12,667 nucleotides of DNA from Entamoeba invadens IP1 (taxonomy: Eukaryota > Evosea > Mastigamoebida > Endamoebidae). The translations under genes were made by a program, and so were the position numbers. Below the pieces are notes generated by a model that worked only from the letters and a program-made list of their open reading frames with translations, was not told the origin of the DNA and searched no databases. The DNA lies in contig NW_004440440.1 in assembly GCF_000330505.1 (NCBI RefSeq), positions 219,879 through 232,545 of the forward strand, given 5' to 3'. Below, in pieces: positions 1 through 8,288 of the stretch; position 1 is the first letter of the stretch, and the number at the start of each line of letters is the position of its first letter.

Positions 1-2
1 AG

Positions 3-155
3 TCTTCAGTGATTTTGTTGTTATCTGTAAACGATCATACACATGTATTATTTTTCTCAACACCAACAAATAGTGGGAATCTTCAAGTACTTTGTAAAAA
101 TAGAAAAGTAAATTATACTTATAGCTTTTGTTTTCTTAAAAGTGTTGTTAATTAG
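3..155 (+). CDS. possible 3' end of an upstream protein gene (partial)
   Basis: Frame 3 is open from the window edge to a TAG at 153-155, giving about 50 codons without a start. The first 100 bases are visibly less AT-rich than the following 500, as expected at a gene end in this genome. The reading has a mixed amino acid composition (for example S-V-I-L-L-L-S-V-N-D-H) and no recognisable motif. The opposite strand is also open over about 1-140, so even the strand is uncertain. An open frame this long could also arise by chance. No function can be given. Confidence 0.22.
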   Translation, partial: SSVILLLSVNDHTHVLFFSTPTNSGNLQVLCKNRKVNYTYSFCFLKSVVN

Positions 156-659
156 TTTACAACTTTAACCATAAATTATAATAAAATAATAATAAAATAT
201 AGTTATAATGTTCAATTATGCTTAACTTTTTTTAATTGATTTTTATATGGAAATCTGTTAGAATTAGAAATCAGTTATTATAATATATTAGTATTGTATA
301 GTATATTTTTAATTATAAATGTTATATTTTTACTTATTGTTATCGAATAATTAAAAAATGGTATTTTTTATTATAAAATATAATAAATTAAAAGTTTTAT
401 TCCAACAACAAAACAACTCGTTAAATAAAATACAATTTTTATTAAAATTGTATTTTAATATGGATGTTAAATATAATTTTGAAATTAAAGTCAAATATTT
501 ATTTAACAAAAAAACAAATTAACAAACACATACCGACATAATAACGTTAAATATACCAACAATAAATATAAAAATTAAATAAAATAAATTCGTTAATTAA
601 ATGACAAAAAAATAAAAAATTGTGTTAATTAATAACCTAGTTGTATTAACCTTCGACAT
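156..659. other. AT-rich intergenic region, no gene seen
   Basis: Extremely AT-rich sequence with many poly-A and poly-T runs and no open frame of useful length. It separates the possible upstream gene end from the RRM/zinc-knuckle gene. I see no RNA gene, repeat array or transposon end in it. Confidence 0.6.
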
Positions 660-683
660 ATCCACTGAACTGTAATAGACCAG
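639..683 (+). promoter_or_regulatory. probable core promoter of the RRM/zinc-knuckle gene
   Basis: The sequence CTGAACTG at about 665-672 lies some 12-18 bases before the ATG and resembles the Entamoeba GAAC core promoter element (consensus close to AATGAACT). GTATTAAC at about 641-648 is a loose match to the TATA-like GTATTTAAA box. Known Entamoeba genes have very short 5' leaders, which fits this spacing. No clear AAAAATTCA initiator is seen. The match is by eye only. Confidence 0.3.
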
Positions 684-1967
684 ATGAGCACACCACAAAA
701 CAAGTCAAATTCCAAAGGACAACCCCAGCAAAAAGGTGAACACAGTCAAAAGGTGAATGTTTTTATCGGGAATTTACCTCGAGGAGCGACCGTTCAAAGC
801 ATTTTCAAGCATTTTGAGGGTTACAAAGTCGACAAAGTTCGTATAATCAAACATGCGACCGAGAGTACAAAGGGGTATGGGTTTCTCACATTCAAGACGT
901 TGAGTGATGCTGAGAACATTGTGAATCGCCTGAACAACGACACGATGGGGGAGAACAAAATCACGTTACAGCTGTCCACTGGGAAGAAGGCGAGTACTCA
1001 ACAGAAAAAGGAGAAGAAGTCGCAACAAGAGAGTGTCGAGACGATGAAATGTTACACATGCGGTCTATTTGGACACACTACAAAGTACTGCCCAAACTCA
1101 CAAGAAGCAGGAAAGTGTTTTATATGTGGGGAGAGTGGCCATTTCTCGAATAAATGTCCCCAACGAGAAGAATACTATAATACTAATAAACAGAACCATC
1201 AAGGAACTAATGAGGAGGAGTACTATGAAGAACAAGAAGAAGACCCCCACACCGACCAACAATGCTACAAATGTGGCAGTTCTGACCACATCGCAAAGAA
1301 CTGTCCAGACGCGTGGAAATATGATGAGAAGATGAAAGAGCAAATTACACATGAAAATGGTTCTAAAGAGTTTCAAGAGAACGAACCCGTTCAAGAGAAG
1401 TCAATTGAGAAGGTTAAAGAGAAGAAGACTAAGCAAGTTGGGTGTTACAAATGTGGGAGTCTCGACCATATAGGGAGGGATTGTCCAGATGCTTGGAAAT
1501 ATCACGACGGGGTATCCCACACCGACAAAGAACAAATTGAGTCTGAACCACAAGAGGAGAAATTTAATAAAAAGGACTCGCAAGAAGAGAAATTGGTCGT
1601 AGAAAAGAAATTAAAAAAATCGAAGGGCGCCGGGTGTTATTTATGTGGGAATACTGGGCATAATGGGAGAGATTGTCCTGATGCGTGGAAATACACAAAT
1701 GGGAAATTAGATGAAAAGTATCAGACGGCACCTTCCGACGATGGTCCTCAAGAAAAGAAGTCTTCACACAATGAAAGTTGTGGGAGATGGAGCGACAAAC
1801 AGTTCGATGAATACCGAACTAATTTTACTCAAAAGCGAAGACCTTTTATAAAGGAAGAAGTCATCCCAAAAGAAAAGCCCAAAGACAAACCTTGTTACAA
1901 GTGCGGGAAGTATGGACATATCTCAAAGGATTGTCCTGATGCTTGGAAGTTTACTAATACCAAGTGA
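684..1967 (+). CDS. RRM and six-CCHC zinc-knuckle RNA-binding protein
   Basis: A 427-residue protein, apparently complete and intron-free. Residues 24-98 form an RNA recognition motif, with RNP2 V-F-I-G-N-L at 26-31 and RNP1 K-G-Y-G-F-L-T-F at 63-70. Six CX2CX4HX4C zinc knuckles follow, starting at C123, C145, C194, C254, C318 and C404. The last four end in a shared C-P-D-A-W-K-Y/F signature, which suggests duplication of one module. Linkers are rich in Lys, Glu and Gln and probably disordered. RRM plus CCHC proteins bind single-stranded RNA and act in splicing, RNA decay or translation. The knuckle array recalls CNBP/Gis2 or TRAMP Air proteins, but the RRM sets it apart, so no symbol is assigned. 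The start is the first ATG after a GAAC-like promoter box. The gene is more GC-rich than its flanks, typical of an expressed host gene. It converges on the gene ending at 2089. Confidence 0.9.
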   Translation: MSTPQNKSNSKGQPQQKGEHSQKVNVFIGNLPRGATVQSIFKHFEGYKVDKVRIIKHATESTKGYGFLTFKTLSDAENIVNRLNNDTMGENKITLQLSTGKKASTQQKKEKKSQQESVETMKCYTCGLFGHTTKYCPNSQEAGKCFICGESGHFSNKCPQREEYYNTNKQNHQGTNEEEYYEEQEEDPHTDQQCYKCGSSDHIAKNCPDAWKYDEKMKEQITHENGSKEFQENEPVQEKSIEKVKEKKTKQVGCYKCGSLDHIGRDCPDAWKYHDGVSHTDKEQIESEPQEEKFNKKDSQEEKLVVEKKLKKSKGAGCYLCGNTGHNGRDCPDAWKYTNGKLDEKYQTAPSDDGPQEKKSSHNESCGRWSDKQFDEYRTNFTQKRRPFIKEEVIPKEKPKDKPCYKCGKYGHISKDCPDAWKFTNTK

Positions 1968-1973
1968 GAGTGC

Positions 1974-2000
1974 TATAATTGATTGTTTCAAACTTCTTTA
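1974..2000 (+). terminator. probable polyadenylation region
   Basis: Just after the TGA stop is TATAATT followed by a pyrimidine-rich stretch (TTTCAAACTTCTTT). This resembles the UA(A/U)UU element and U/C-rich tract described for Entamoeba mRNA 3' ends. It is short and lies in AT-rich DNA, so the call is tentative. Confidence 0.3.
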
Positions 2001-2088
2001 GTCTTATCACCGCTAATGACTTAAATTAGTAATTTATTAGTATTAATTTATAGTTAATAGTTACTTATAAGTAAGAGTCAAATACACG

Positions 2089-2948
2089 TCATTCTAAGAG
2101 CTTGAGAAGCTCTTTAACTTCCTCAAGCGACAATTTGTTGACATCAAATTGAATATCCCAATCTGCTTCATTGGGCGTTCTTCCAATGTGACTGAGAAAC
2201 GTTTGTAAGGTATGTTGGTCTGCTTTGGAAAGTAAGAGAAGTAACTTTTTACGTAGGTTATAACGTTGTGGAAAGGTAAACGGGTCTGCAAACTGCTCCA
2301 CAGTCATCAATTGGTTGTTGTCGTAATACTCCAACCAATGCATAAAGACATCGAACACATCGGGATCGTCAGGACCTAAGAAAAAGCGCTTGTCAAATAA
2401 TTTACCGGAACCAAAGCTCATCATAAATTGCTCAACAGAGTCAAAGTCACTAATAGTCATTCATAATAATTAACGAGTTTATTTATTTGTATAATGAGTT
2501 TTTAACGAGGTAAAATTGTTTGCAATTTGGATCTTATTACAATAAAAATTAACGAGGTGTGAAAAAATTGCTTAAAATTTATAAAAAACAGCTCATTATA
2601 TTTATTATTCGGTAAAATTAAAATAAACGTTAAATTGTAAAAATAATTAACGAGTCAAAAAACAAACATTGGAGATAAAATGACTTGGTCGAACCGAACT
2701 TGTTGGAAAACTTTTCTCTTCGTGTTATAAGAAATGCTTTTGTTCCTATAGAATCGCCACATCATCGATATAAATACTTCCCAAAACTGTGCACCTGTTT
2801 TTGTAGAAAAAAGCTTTTCATAATTTCCTGAAAACATTTCATTAAATTCTGGAATGGACATGAAAAGCGCTTTTGTTAATTGAAGAAGATTTGCGTTACT
2901 TGAAACTTTGATTGTCACTTTCTTTTCTTTCTTCGTCAAAATGTCCAT
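2089..2948 (-). CDS. two-exon hypothetical protein, NET-like C-terminus
   Basis: Exon 1 runs 2948-2668 and exon 2 runs 2449-2089. The intron 2667-2450 starts GTTTGT and ends TAG, and its removal joins the frames in phase (AT|T, Ile94) to give 213 residues. Exon 1 alone would give a 97-residue protein ending at TGA 2657-2655. Exon 2 alone could start at ATG 2460. Residues about 155-213 resemble the extraterminal (NET) domain of BET proteins: a basic helix (N-L-R-K-K-L) and then D-I-Q-F-D-V-N-K-L-S-L-E-E-V-K-E-L-L, which matches the I-D-F-E-T-L-K-P-S-T-L-R-E-L pattern. NET domains bind short basic peptides in chromatin factors. No bromodomain is visible. The middle is rich in Phe, Asp and Met and unrecognised. 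The gene converges on the RRM gene with 121 bp between stops. Two separate small genes remain possible. Confidence 0.65.
2450..2667 (-). other. probable spliceosomal intron (GTTTGT...TAG)
   Basis: On the minus strand the 5' end at 2667-2662 reads GTTTGT, the Entamoeba donor consensus. The 3' end at 2452-2450 is TAG, preceded by ATT. The 218 bases are far more AT-rich than either flanking exon and contain stops in all frames. Splicing is phase-correct. It is longer than the 50-100 bases usual for Entamoeba introns. Confidence 0.6.
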
Positions 2949-3805
2949 CTGTTTATTTTCGTTTTGAAGTTTAAAAAATTAAAAATCAAAGTTTTTTTTG
3001 GGCGATTATGCTTCAACTTATAAGTAAATTATTTTAAATGATAAACTTGCATTCTATAAAATAAACTTAATAATTATAGTTTTCATTATTATTATTTATT
3101 GTTTATTGTTTTTTTTAAGGTGGAGATTTGATGTACCTTGGAGATTCATCAAAATTCTTGGGTTGAAAATAATTATTTAAAGTCAAAAACACATATAAAA
3201 TAATTAAGAACGTGTAACAAAAGATTAGAAATGCGTGTCAAATAATTATAAATATAAAAAAATAATTAATTAATTAATTAATTTTTATGTTAAAAAAAGT
3301 GGTTACAAAAAAAATGATTTATTTTTCTTTAAAATTATTCATATTTAAACAATTGTATTTAGTATTAACACTTTAAATAACATTGAACAAAATTCAAGTG
3401 GTCTAAAAATCGGGATATCTCGAGTTTATTAAATAAATTTCCGTTTTTTAGAGATTGTATAATGTGCATAAACAATACACAAGCCAAAAAAGGAAAATCA
3501 TCAAAAATTTGATTAATATCCCTGTAAAAACAGGCCAAAACAAAAATAAGAGCGTTGTTTTAAATGTTAAAAATATATTTTTTAATATTCACACACATAG
3601 TTACCAACAAGCGTCTCCATTTTTTACTCGAAAATACCCACACCATCGATTATTTACCATTTAAATATATATTCAAAACCATTTTTAATAGTAATTTTTT
3701 TGTTCTTGAAAACATAATTATTCCAAATAATAGAATAAGTAATTATAAGTTATTTACTTCAAATTCTTCAAAAATGAACAAAAAACAAAAATCTTAAAAA
3801 ATTAA
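2949..3805. other. AT-rich region, no gene recognised
   Basis: Between the two-exon gene and the fold-back element lies AT-rich DNA. The only open frames (3455-3664 and 3564-3797) have low-complexity Asn/Lys/Ile/Phe composition expected of non-coding DNA. There is a short microsatellite of four TTAA units at 3266-3281. The bases just before 2949 on the minus strand should hold the promoter of the two-exon gene, but I see no convincing GAAC box. Confidence 0.5.
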
Positions 3806-3815
3806 TAAAGAGAAA

Positions 3816-3941
3816 GGACGGACATGGGTACGAAGGACGGGAATATAGGCCGAAGGACGTCCTTTGTGGTTTAGGGACGTCCTCCCGCTATAAAGGATGT
3901 CCTCCCTGTGTATATGGTGTCCTTTCTATTATTTAGTGTCC
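3816..3941 (+). repeat. 20-bp phased GGAC/GTCC array, left arm
   Basis: GGAC (or GGAT) occurs at 3816, 3835, 3855, 3875 and 3895. GTCC occurs at 3859, 3879, 3899, 3919 and 3938. The spacing is almost exactly 20 bp, about two helical turns. In the central units the two halves join as the palindrome GGACGTCC. It looks like a set of protein-binding sites presented on one DNA face. Confidence 0.85.
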
Positions 3942-4303
3942 GCGGCATTTTTAAAACTATATAATGAGTTATAATATTACTATGAATTTACTATTATAAA
4001 ATATAATTATTTCCAAAAATAAAATTAATCAAAGACAAATGTTAAACAACAAGTAATTTTGTTATAAATTATTGGTTTTTATTAAAAATGCAAATTTAAT
4101 TAGTTTTTCAAAGAAAACTAAATGGTAAAATGAAAAAAAAACGATAATTTTTTATAAACCAATAATATATAACAAAATTACTTGTTAAATAGTTTTTGTC
4201 TTTGAATTAATTTATTTTTGGAAATAATTATATTTTTTGATTGTATATTTATAATAAAAATATACTTCGTTATATAGTTTCGATAATGAATAAAAAATGC
4301 CGC

Positions 4304-4430
4304 GGACACGAAAATAATAGAAAGGACACCATATACACAGGGAGGACATCCTTTATAGCGGGAGGACGTCCCTAAACCACAAAGGACGTCCTTCGGCCTA
4401 TATTCCCGTCCTTCGTCCCCATGTCCATCC
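4304..4430 (-). repeat. 20-bp phased GGAC/GTCC array, right arm
   Basis: Mirror image of the left-arm array. GGAC occurs at 4304, 4324, 4344, 4364 and 4384, and GTCC (or ATCC) at 4368, 4388, 4408 and about 4427. The same 20-bp period is kept with very few substitutions relative to the left arm. Confidence 0.85.
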
Positions 4431-4437
4431 TTTCTCT

Positions 4438-4602
4438 TAAGTTTGATGATTTATTGTTAAATTTTTCGAAACAATAATAAAATCGGCAATTGTATTTTTG
4501 TGTTTTTTGAAAAAAAAAATATTTTTAACCAAAATTTACCAAATTTCGAATTGTTAAAAATTGATGTATCAACTTTAAAATTCGATAAATTTAAACAAAT
4601 TT
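4438..4602. other. AT-rich spacer before the hAT gene
   Basis: A 165-base AT-rich stretch between the fold-back element and the first ATG of the hAT transposase. It probably holds the hAT 5' untranslated region. No hAT terminal repeat could be identified, so whether the fold-back element lies inside or outside the hAT element is unresolved. Confidence 0.4.
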
Positions 4603-5600
4603 ATGTTTCGACCAAAAGCACCTTGTACAATTCCCAGTAAAAGAAGAAAAAAATGGACTAAAGAAATGTTTTTTGTACCCGAAGGTTACACAACTTTTAC
4701 CTGTTTAATTTGTAATAAAGTGATTACAAACAACTTTGCATCTTCACATTTTGAAGAATATTATTCAACATTCAATAAAGAAACTCTCTCAAGAATTTCA
4801 GTGGCTTATGAAAAAGGTAGAGACTGTTATAATAAAAAAGAAAGTTTTGAATGTGTTAATAAAAAAGAAAAATCGAAGGAAATTGTCAAAGATTGTAAAG
4901 AATTTACAATGCAAATGACAATAATATTGAGCGAAAATCATATTCCCCTAACAAAAGGAAACGAAATTGTTGATTCATGCAAAAAGTTTAGAGATTTGAG
5001 CAACAAAATGGAGAACTATTTGACAACTATATACACGCAAGTTATTCTACTCTGAAAAGAAACCAAACAACAACTGAGAACATTAAAGATATTTTTGCCG
5101 CACTTTCAAAAAAAAGTCTGTTTATGTTGGGTTACAGCTTGATGAAAGCAAAGTTTCCAAGAAAAAGTATAATTTGGTGATTATGAGGTTTGTTACCGCT
5201 TATTTTGAAGTTTTTGAATATTTGGTTTCAGCATTTATACTTGAAAAAGTCAACCGGCCAAGATATATTCGAAGAAGTTATGAAAAGACTCGAAAAAAAT
5301 GGAATAAAAATACAAAAATAAGAAACGTAACAACTGATGGTGGTGTAAATGTAGTGGGTGTGAATGGGTTCGCGGGTGTTTTTGTTAATTATATGAAAAC
5401 TCTTGGTGTCAAATGTAACAGAGTTCACTGCAGTTGCCACAAATTAAATCTTATTATTAAAAATATGTGCGAACATTGAGCAGTTTTCAAATCGATTAAA
5501 TTTCGTCTTTCTATCGTGAATAAACTCGAAAATGTTGAAGACTTTTTAAAATATAGTTCAGAGGGAGTCAAAGGTTATTGTGCAACTCGGTGAGTATCAA
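4603..5600 (+). pseudogene. hAT transposase, N-terminal half
   Basis: The first frame (4603-5055) starts with a basic stretch and C-L-I-C, possibly a degenerate BED-type zinc finger, and ends at TGA 5053. Coding then shifts frame near 5041-5046 and again at the run of eight A at 5108-5115. It continues through L-Q-L-D-E-S (first catalytic Asp, codon 5141-5143) and T-T-D-G-x-x-N (second Asp, 5336-5338) to H-C-S-C-H-K-L-N-L, all hAT hallmarks. A segment at about 5255-5320 is read out of frame between two compensating indels. In-frame TGA stops lie at 5477 and 5591. The second falls where the conserved Trp of the hAT R-W-x-S motif belongs. The MULE inserts at 5601. The gene is non-functional. 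Confidence 0.85.
5592..5600 (+). repeat. left 9-bp target site duplication of the MULE
   Basis: GAGTATCAA here and GGGCATCAA at 8740-8748 agree at 7 of 9 positions, and both differences are transitions. Nine bases is the usual Mutator duplication length. Deleting 5601-8748 or 5592-8739 rejoins the hAT reading frame. Confidence 0.75.
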
Positions 5601-6051
5601 GGTTGAGTGGCAAAATATTCTTGCACAAAAATATTTTTGCATAAAATATTCTTGAAAATAATATTCTACAAATAAAGGTACAATTTTTTTCAACAATAGT
5701 TCAATTGTTACTTAAAATAAAAATAAACAATAATTTTGATTTACATTTCTATTAATAAGTCAATTCGATGTTTACCATAACAAAAAGTAAAAACAAACAA
5801 TAACACAAAACATCAAATTTAAAAATACACACATTTTACATAATTTTAGTAATTTCAAACATTTTTAAAATTTATATCATTATTTTGTTTTTATTTAAAA
5901 TATAAATACTATAAATTAAAACAATATGTTAAAAATATAATTGTGTTTCAATATAACTAAATCTAATATAAATATATAAAAATCATGTTGGTCTTTAATC
6001 TATATTTGACTATTAAATTATTTAAAATACCAGTATATAAAAATCGAGTAT
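5601..6051 (+). repeat. left terminal inverted repeat of the MULE
   Basis: Positions 5612-6045 are the reverse complement of 8295-8728, 434 bases with no gaps and a single C/T difference seen at 6045. The outermost 11 bases match poorly. Near the tip, AATATT recurs at 5614, 5630, 5645 and 5660, a 15-16-bp spacing that may mark transposase sites. Confidence 0.9.
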
Positions 6052-6304
6052 TATTTTGTTGCTATAATATTTTTTTATGTTTCAAAATCAACGATTTAAT
6101 ATTGAAAAATTATATTATATTTACAGAACTAAAATTAATATATATAAACAAATCGATGATACGTTTCAAACAAAAATATCGTGTTAATAATAAGTCATGT
6201 ATATAATTATATAATATTGTTTCTAAAAATATGTTTTTAACTTGACATTCAAAGTATATTTATTTTCATTATATTATTTAAGCAAACATTAAAATATAGT
6301 AGTC

Positions 6305-7989
6305 ATGGACTTTCATCCAGAATTGACACAAATGAAAAGTCAAAAAAAGTGTAAAGATGGTACATATAAGTTTATACCGTTAGTTGATGGTTATCCATTT
6401 TATCCACAAAATGGCAACAGAAATATATTTAAATGCTGCAGTTGCGAAGTGAAAATTAAAATCACACGGACGGAAGGTTCAAATGACAACTTCAAATACA
6501 TTGAATATGATTTTGTTGACAAAACCAAAACACGACACACTCACGACAAAAAAACAGTGAACACCAACTCCATAAAGTTGAAAGAGATGGTTGAATCAAA
6601 TTTGTTGATTTTGCTTCTAAATTGATAGAACAACACGAAGAATTGTTTATCAAAGATTCAAGAAGAAATACAACAATAAGAAGAACAATCAATAAATTAA
6701 AAAGTTGTATGATTGAAGAAAAGTTAAACGAATTGTTGTGTGGTGGTAAGTATCATGTAGTCGACGAAGACAAATATTTTATTTTTATATCAATTGAAAA
6801 AGTGGTTGAAATGAAGGATCGACAAATTGCATATGTGTTAATGTATGGAACGTTTAGTTCGTGCCCAAATGATTACGAACAATTATATACTATTCACGTA
6901 TTGTTATCAAAAGGACAGTGTTATACATTAGTTCATTGTTTAATGTCTAAAAGAAGAGAAAGTGATTACCGCGAAATGTTTAGTGTAATCAATTCCTACT
7001 TTTTCTCTGTTTGGAATCATCAATTACTCACAAAAAATACTAGTGTCATGATAAACTTTGAAACAGCAGTAATCAATATTTTGTCAGATTTAGGTTGTTG
7101 TGTGCATGGGTGTTATTTTCATTACACTCAGTGCTTGTGGAGAGCACTACAAAGAATTGGTCTTTCGAGTTATTATTATCCTGGTACTACTATTTGGAAA
7201 ACAATGTCAAAATTGAAAGTTTTGGCATTTTATAAAGCAAGCGAAATAATTGATAAGTACGATGACATTAAAAAACAAACTGAAAGTTGTGAAATTGATA
7301 AAGAACTAAAGATCAAAATAGATGACTTTTTGAATTATTTTGAAGATGTTTGGTTGAATAAATATCCAATCGATCTTTGGTGCCAATTTGATCAACAAGT
7401 CAGGACTGATAATTTATCCGAAAGTTATCATTCGGCTCTTGTAAAAAGAATAAGTACCAAAAAACCAACAGTTGAGACTTTGTTGTTGAACTTGATGAAT
7501 TTGGAAGCACTTCAATTGAAAAAAATAAAACAAATGGACAGTGGTAAAAATCATTACAGTAATAGACCAACAAGACTGTTTTATATCACATTAAACTACT
7601 ACAGTCAAAGCTCCGGAAAAGAATCATTCGAAAACAATTTAGTTGAAGTTATCAATGGATATAATTGGACAAAATTATACGAGCTTGATTCAGAACCAAC
7701 ATGTGTTGATATTTTGAATACTACAAATTTGACAACGAAGAAAGTGAATGAAAACTATGTCGGAGAAATAAAAGACTAAGTGAAAGAAAAAGAAAGTACA
7801 AACGAAAATGAACAAATCTTTTTAGAAAAAGAAAGAAAAGAAATTCAAAAAATAAAAGTTGTTTCGTCTCTTACAGTTGATAAAAAGAAAAGTGCAGGTG
7901 TAAAAAGAACCTCAAGCTATGTTCCATTATCAAAAAGAAAATTTGTTGGTGATGGTAAAAGGAAAAGAAAAACACACAAAGATAATTAA
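6305..7989 (+). pseudogene. Mutator-like transposase, frameshifted and catalytically dead
   Basis: The N-terminal part (6305 to about 6600) has an FLYWCH-like zinc region, F-K-C-C-S-C with R-H-T-H-D about 30 residues later. A one-base loss near 6590-6605 shifts the frame. The main part continues to 7776 and contains the MULE core: G-T-F-S-S-C-P, E-Q-L-Y-T-I-H, N-F-E-T-A, G-C-Y-F-H (the C-x2-H motif), Q-C-L-W-R and R-T-D-N-L-S-E-S-Y-H. The first catalytic Asp, expected before G-T-F, is Tyr (codon 6844-6846). The second, expected before F-E, is Asn (7054-7056). After a TAA at 7777-7779 the same frame runs on to 7989 with a Lys/Arg-rich tail that looks like a nuclear localisation signal. The full product would be about 560 residues. 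No MULE protein can be made from this copy. Confidence 0.88.
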
Positions 7990-8288
7990 ATTAAAATTAT
8001 TTGTTGATTTTTTAACATATCTACAATTTTAACTGCAATATAGTCGCTTAATTCAATATAAAACTCCAATAAAAATTATTTATATTTCATTAAACCGTAT
8101 ATAGTTTTAAATAATTTACATTAAATAGAAAAAGTTTAATTTTCAAAATTCACATGGTTTTAATATAAGTACATTCTAATAAATAATTATAATTTATTAA
8201 ATGATTAAATGAATAATATATGATATATTTTACATGATTGTAATCATTGATAAAAAAATTAATATATAAACAATATTATGTTTAATTC
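7990..8288. other. internal AT-rich 3' region of the MULE
   Basis: Non-coding AT-rich DNA between the transposase stop and the right terminal repeat. It shows no inverted match to the corresponding left-side interval (6052-6304), so the terminal repeats stop sharply. Nothing else is recognised. Confidence 0.5.

Larger units (their letters stand above)
3809..4437. mobile_element. fold-back MITE-like element with phased repeat arms
   Basis: A 629-bp palindromic element without coding capacity. Outer arms (about 3809-3955 and 4290-4437) are near-perfect inverted copies, starting AGAGAAAGGA and including a CCGCGG at the inner end. The complementarity continues less perfectly inward (left about 3955-4080, right about 4155-4290) to a loop near 4085-4150. 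Flanks read TAA at 3806-3808 and TAA at 4438-4440. This fits a TA or TWA target duplication but is weak evidence in such AT-rich DNA. The arms carry a 20-bp phased GGAC/GTCC array. With no transposase of its own it would depend on one supplied in trans, and the phasing points to the Tc1/mariner type present further along. Confidence 0.85.

Noticed and set aside
1098..1767. Hydrophobic frames on the minus strand inside the RRM/zinc-knuckle gene, resembling membrane proteins
   Set aside because: They are antisense shadows of Lys/Glu-rich coding DNA, whose complement reads as Leu/Phe-rich.
3455..3797. Two overlapping plus-strand frames of 69 and 77 codons
   Set aside because: Low-complexity composition, no promoter signal, mutually overlapping, and in non-coding AT-rich DNA.
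3809..4437. CRISPR-like array because of regular repeats
   Set aside because: The units are 20-bp phased without unique spacers, arranged as a palindrome, in what appears to be a eukaryotic genome. A fold-back transposon explains the structure.
3806..4440. PIF/Harbinger assignment of the fold-back element from TAA flanks
   Set aside because: A three-base match in AT-rich DNA is weak, it also fits a TA duplication, and no Harbinger transposase is seen in the window.
5985..6206. Open frame of 73 codons on the plus strand
   Set aside because: It lies partly in the MULE left terminal repeat, has Ile/Leu/Asn/Lys/Phe-rich composition and no motif. It is a product of AT-rich sequence.
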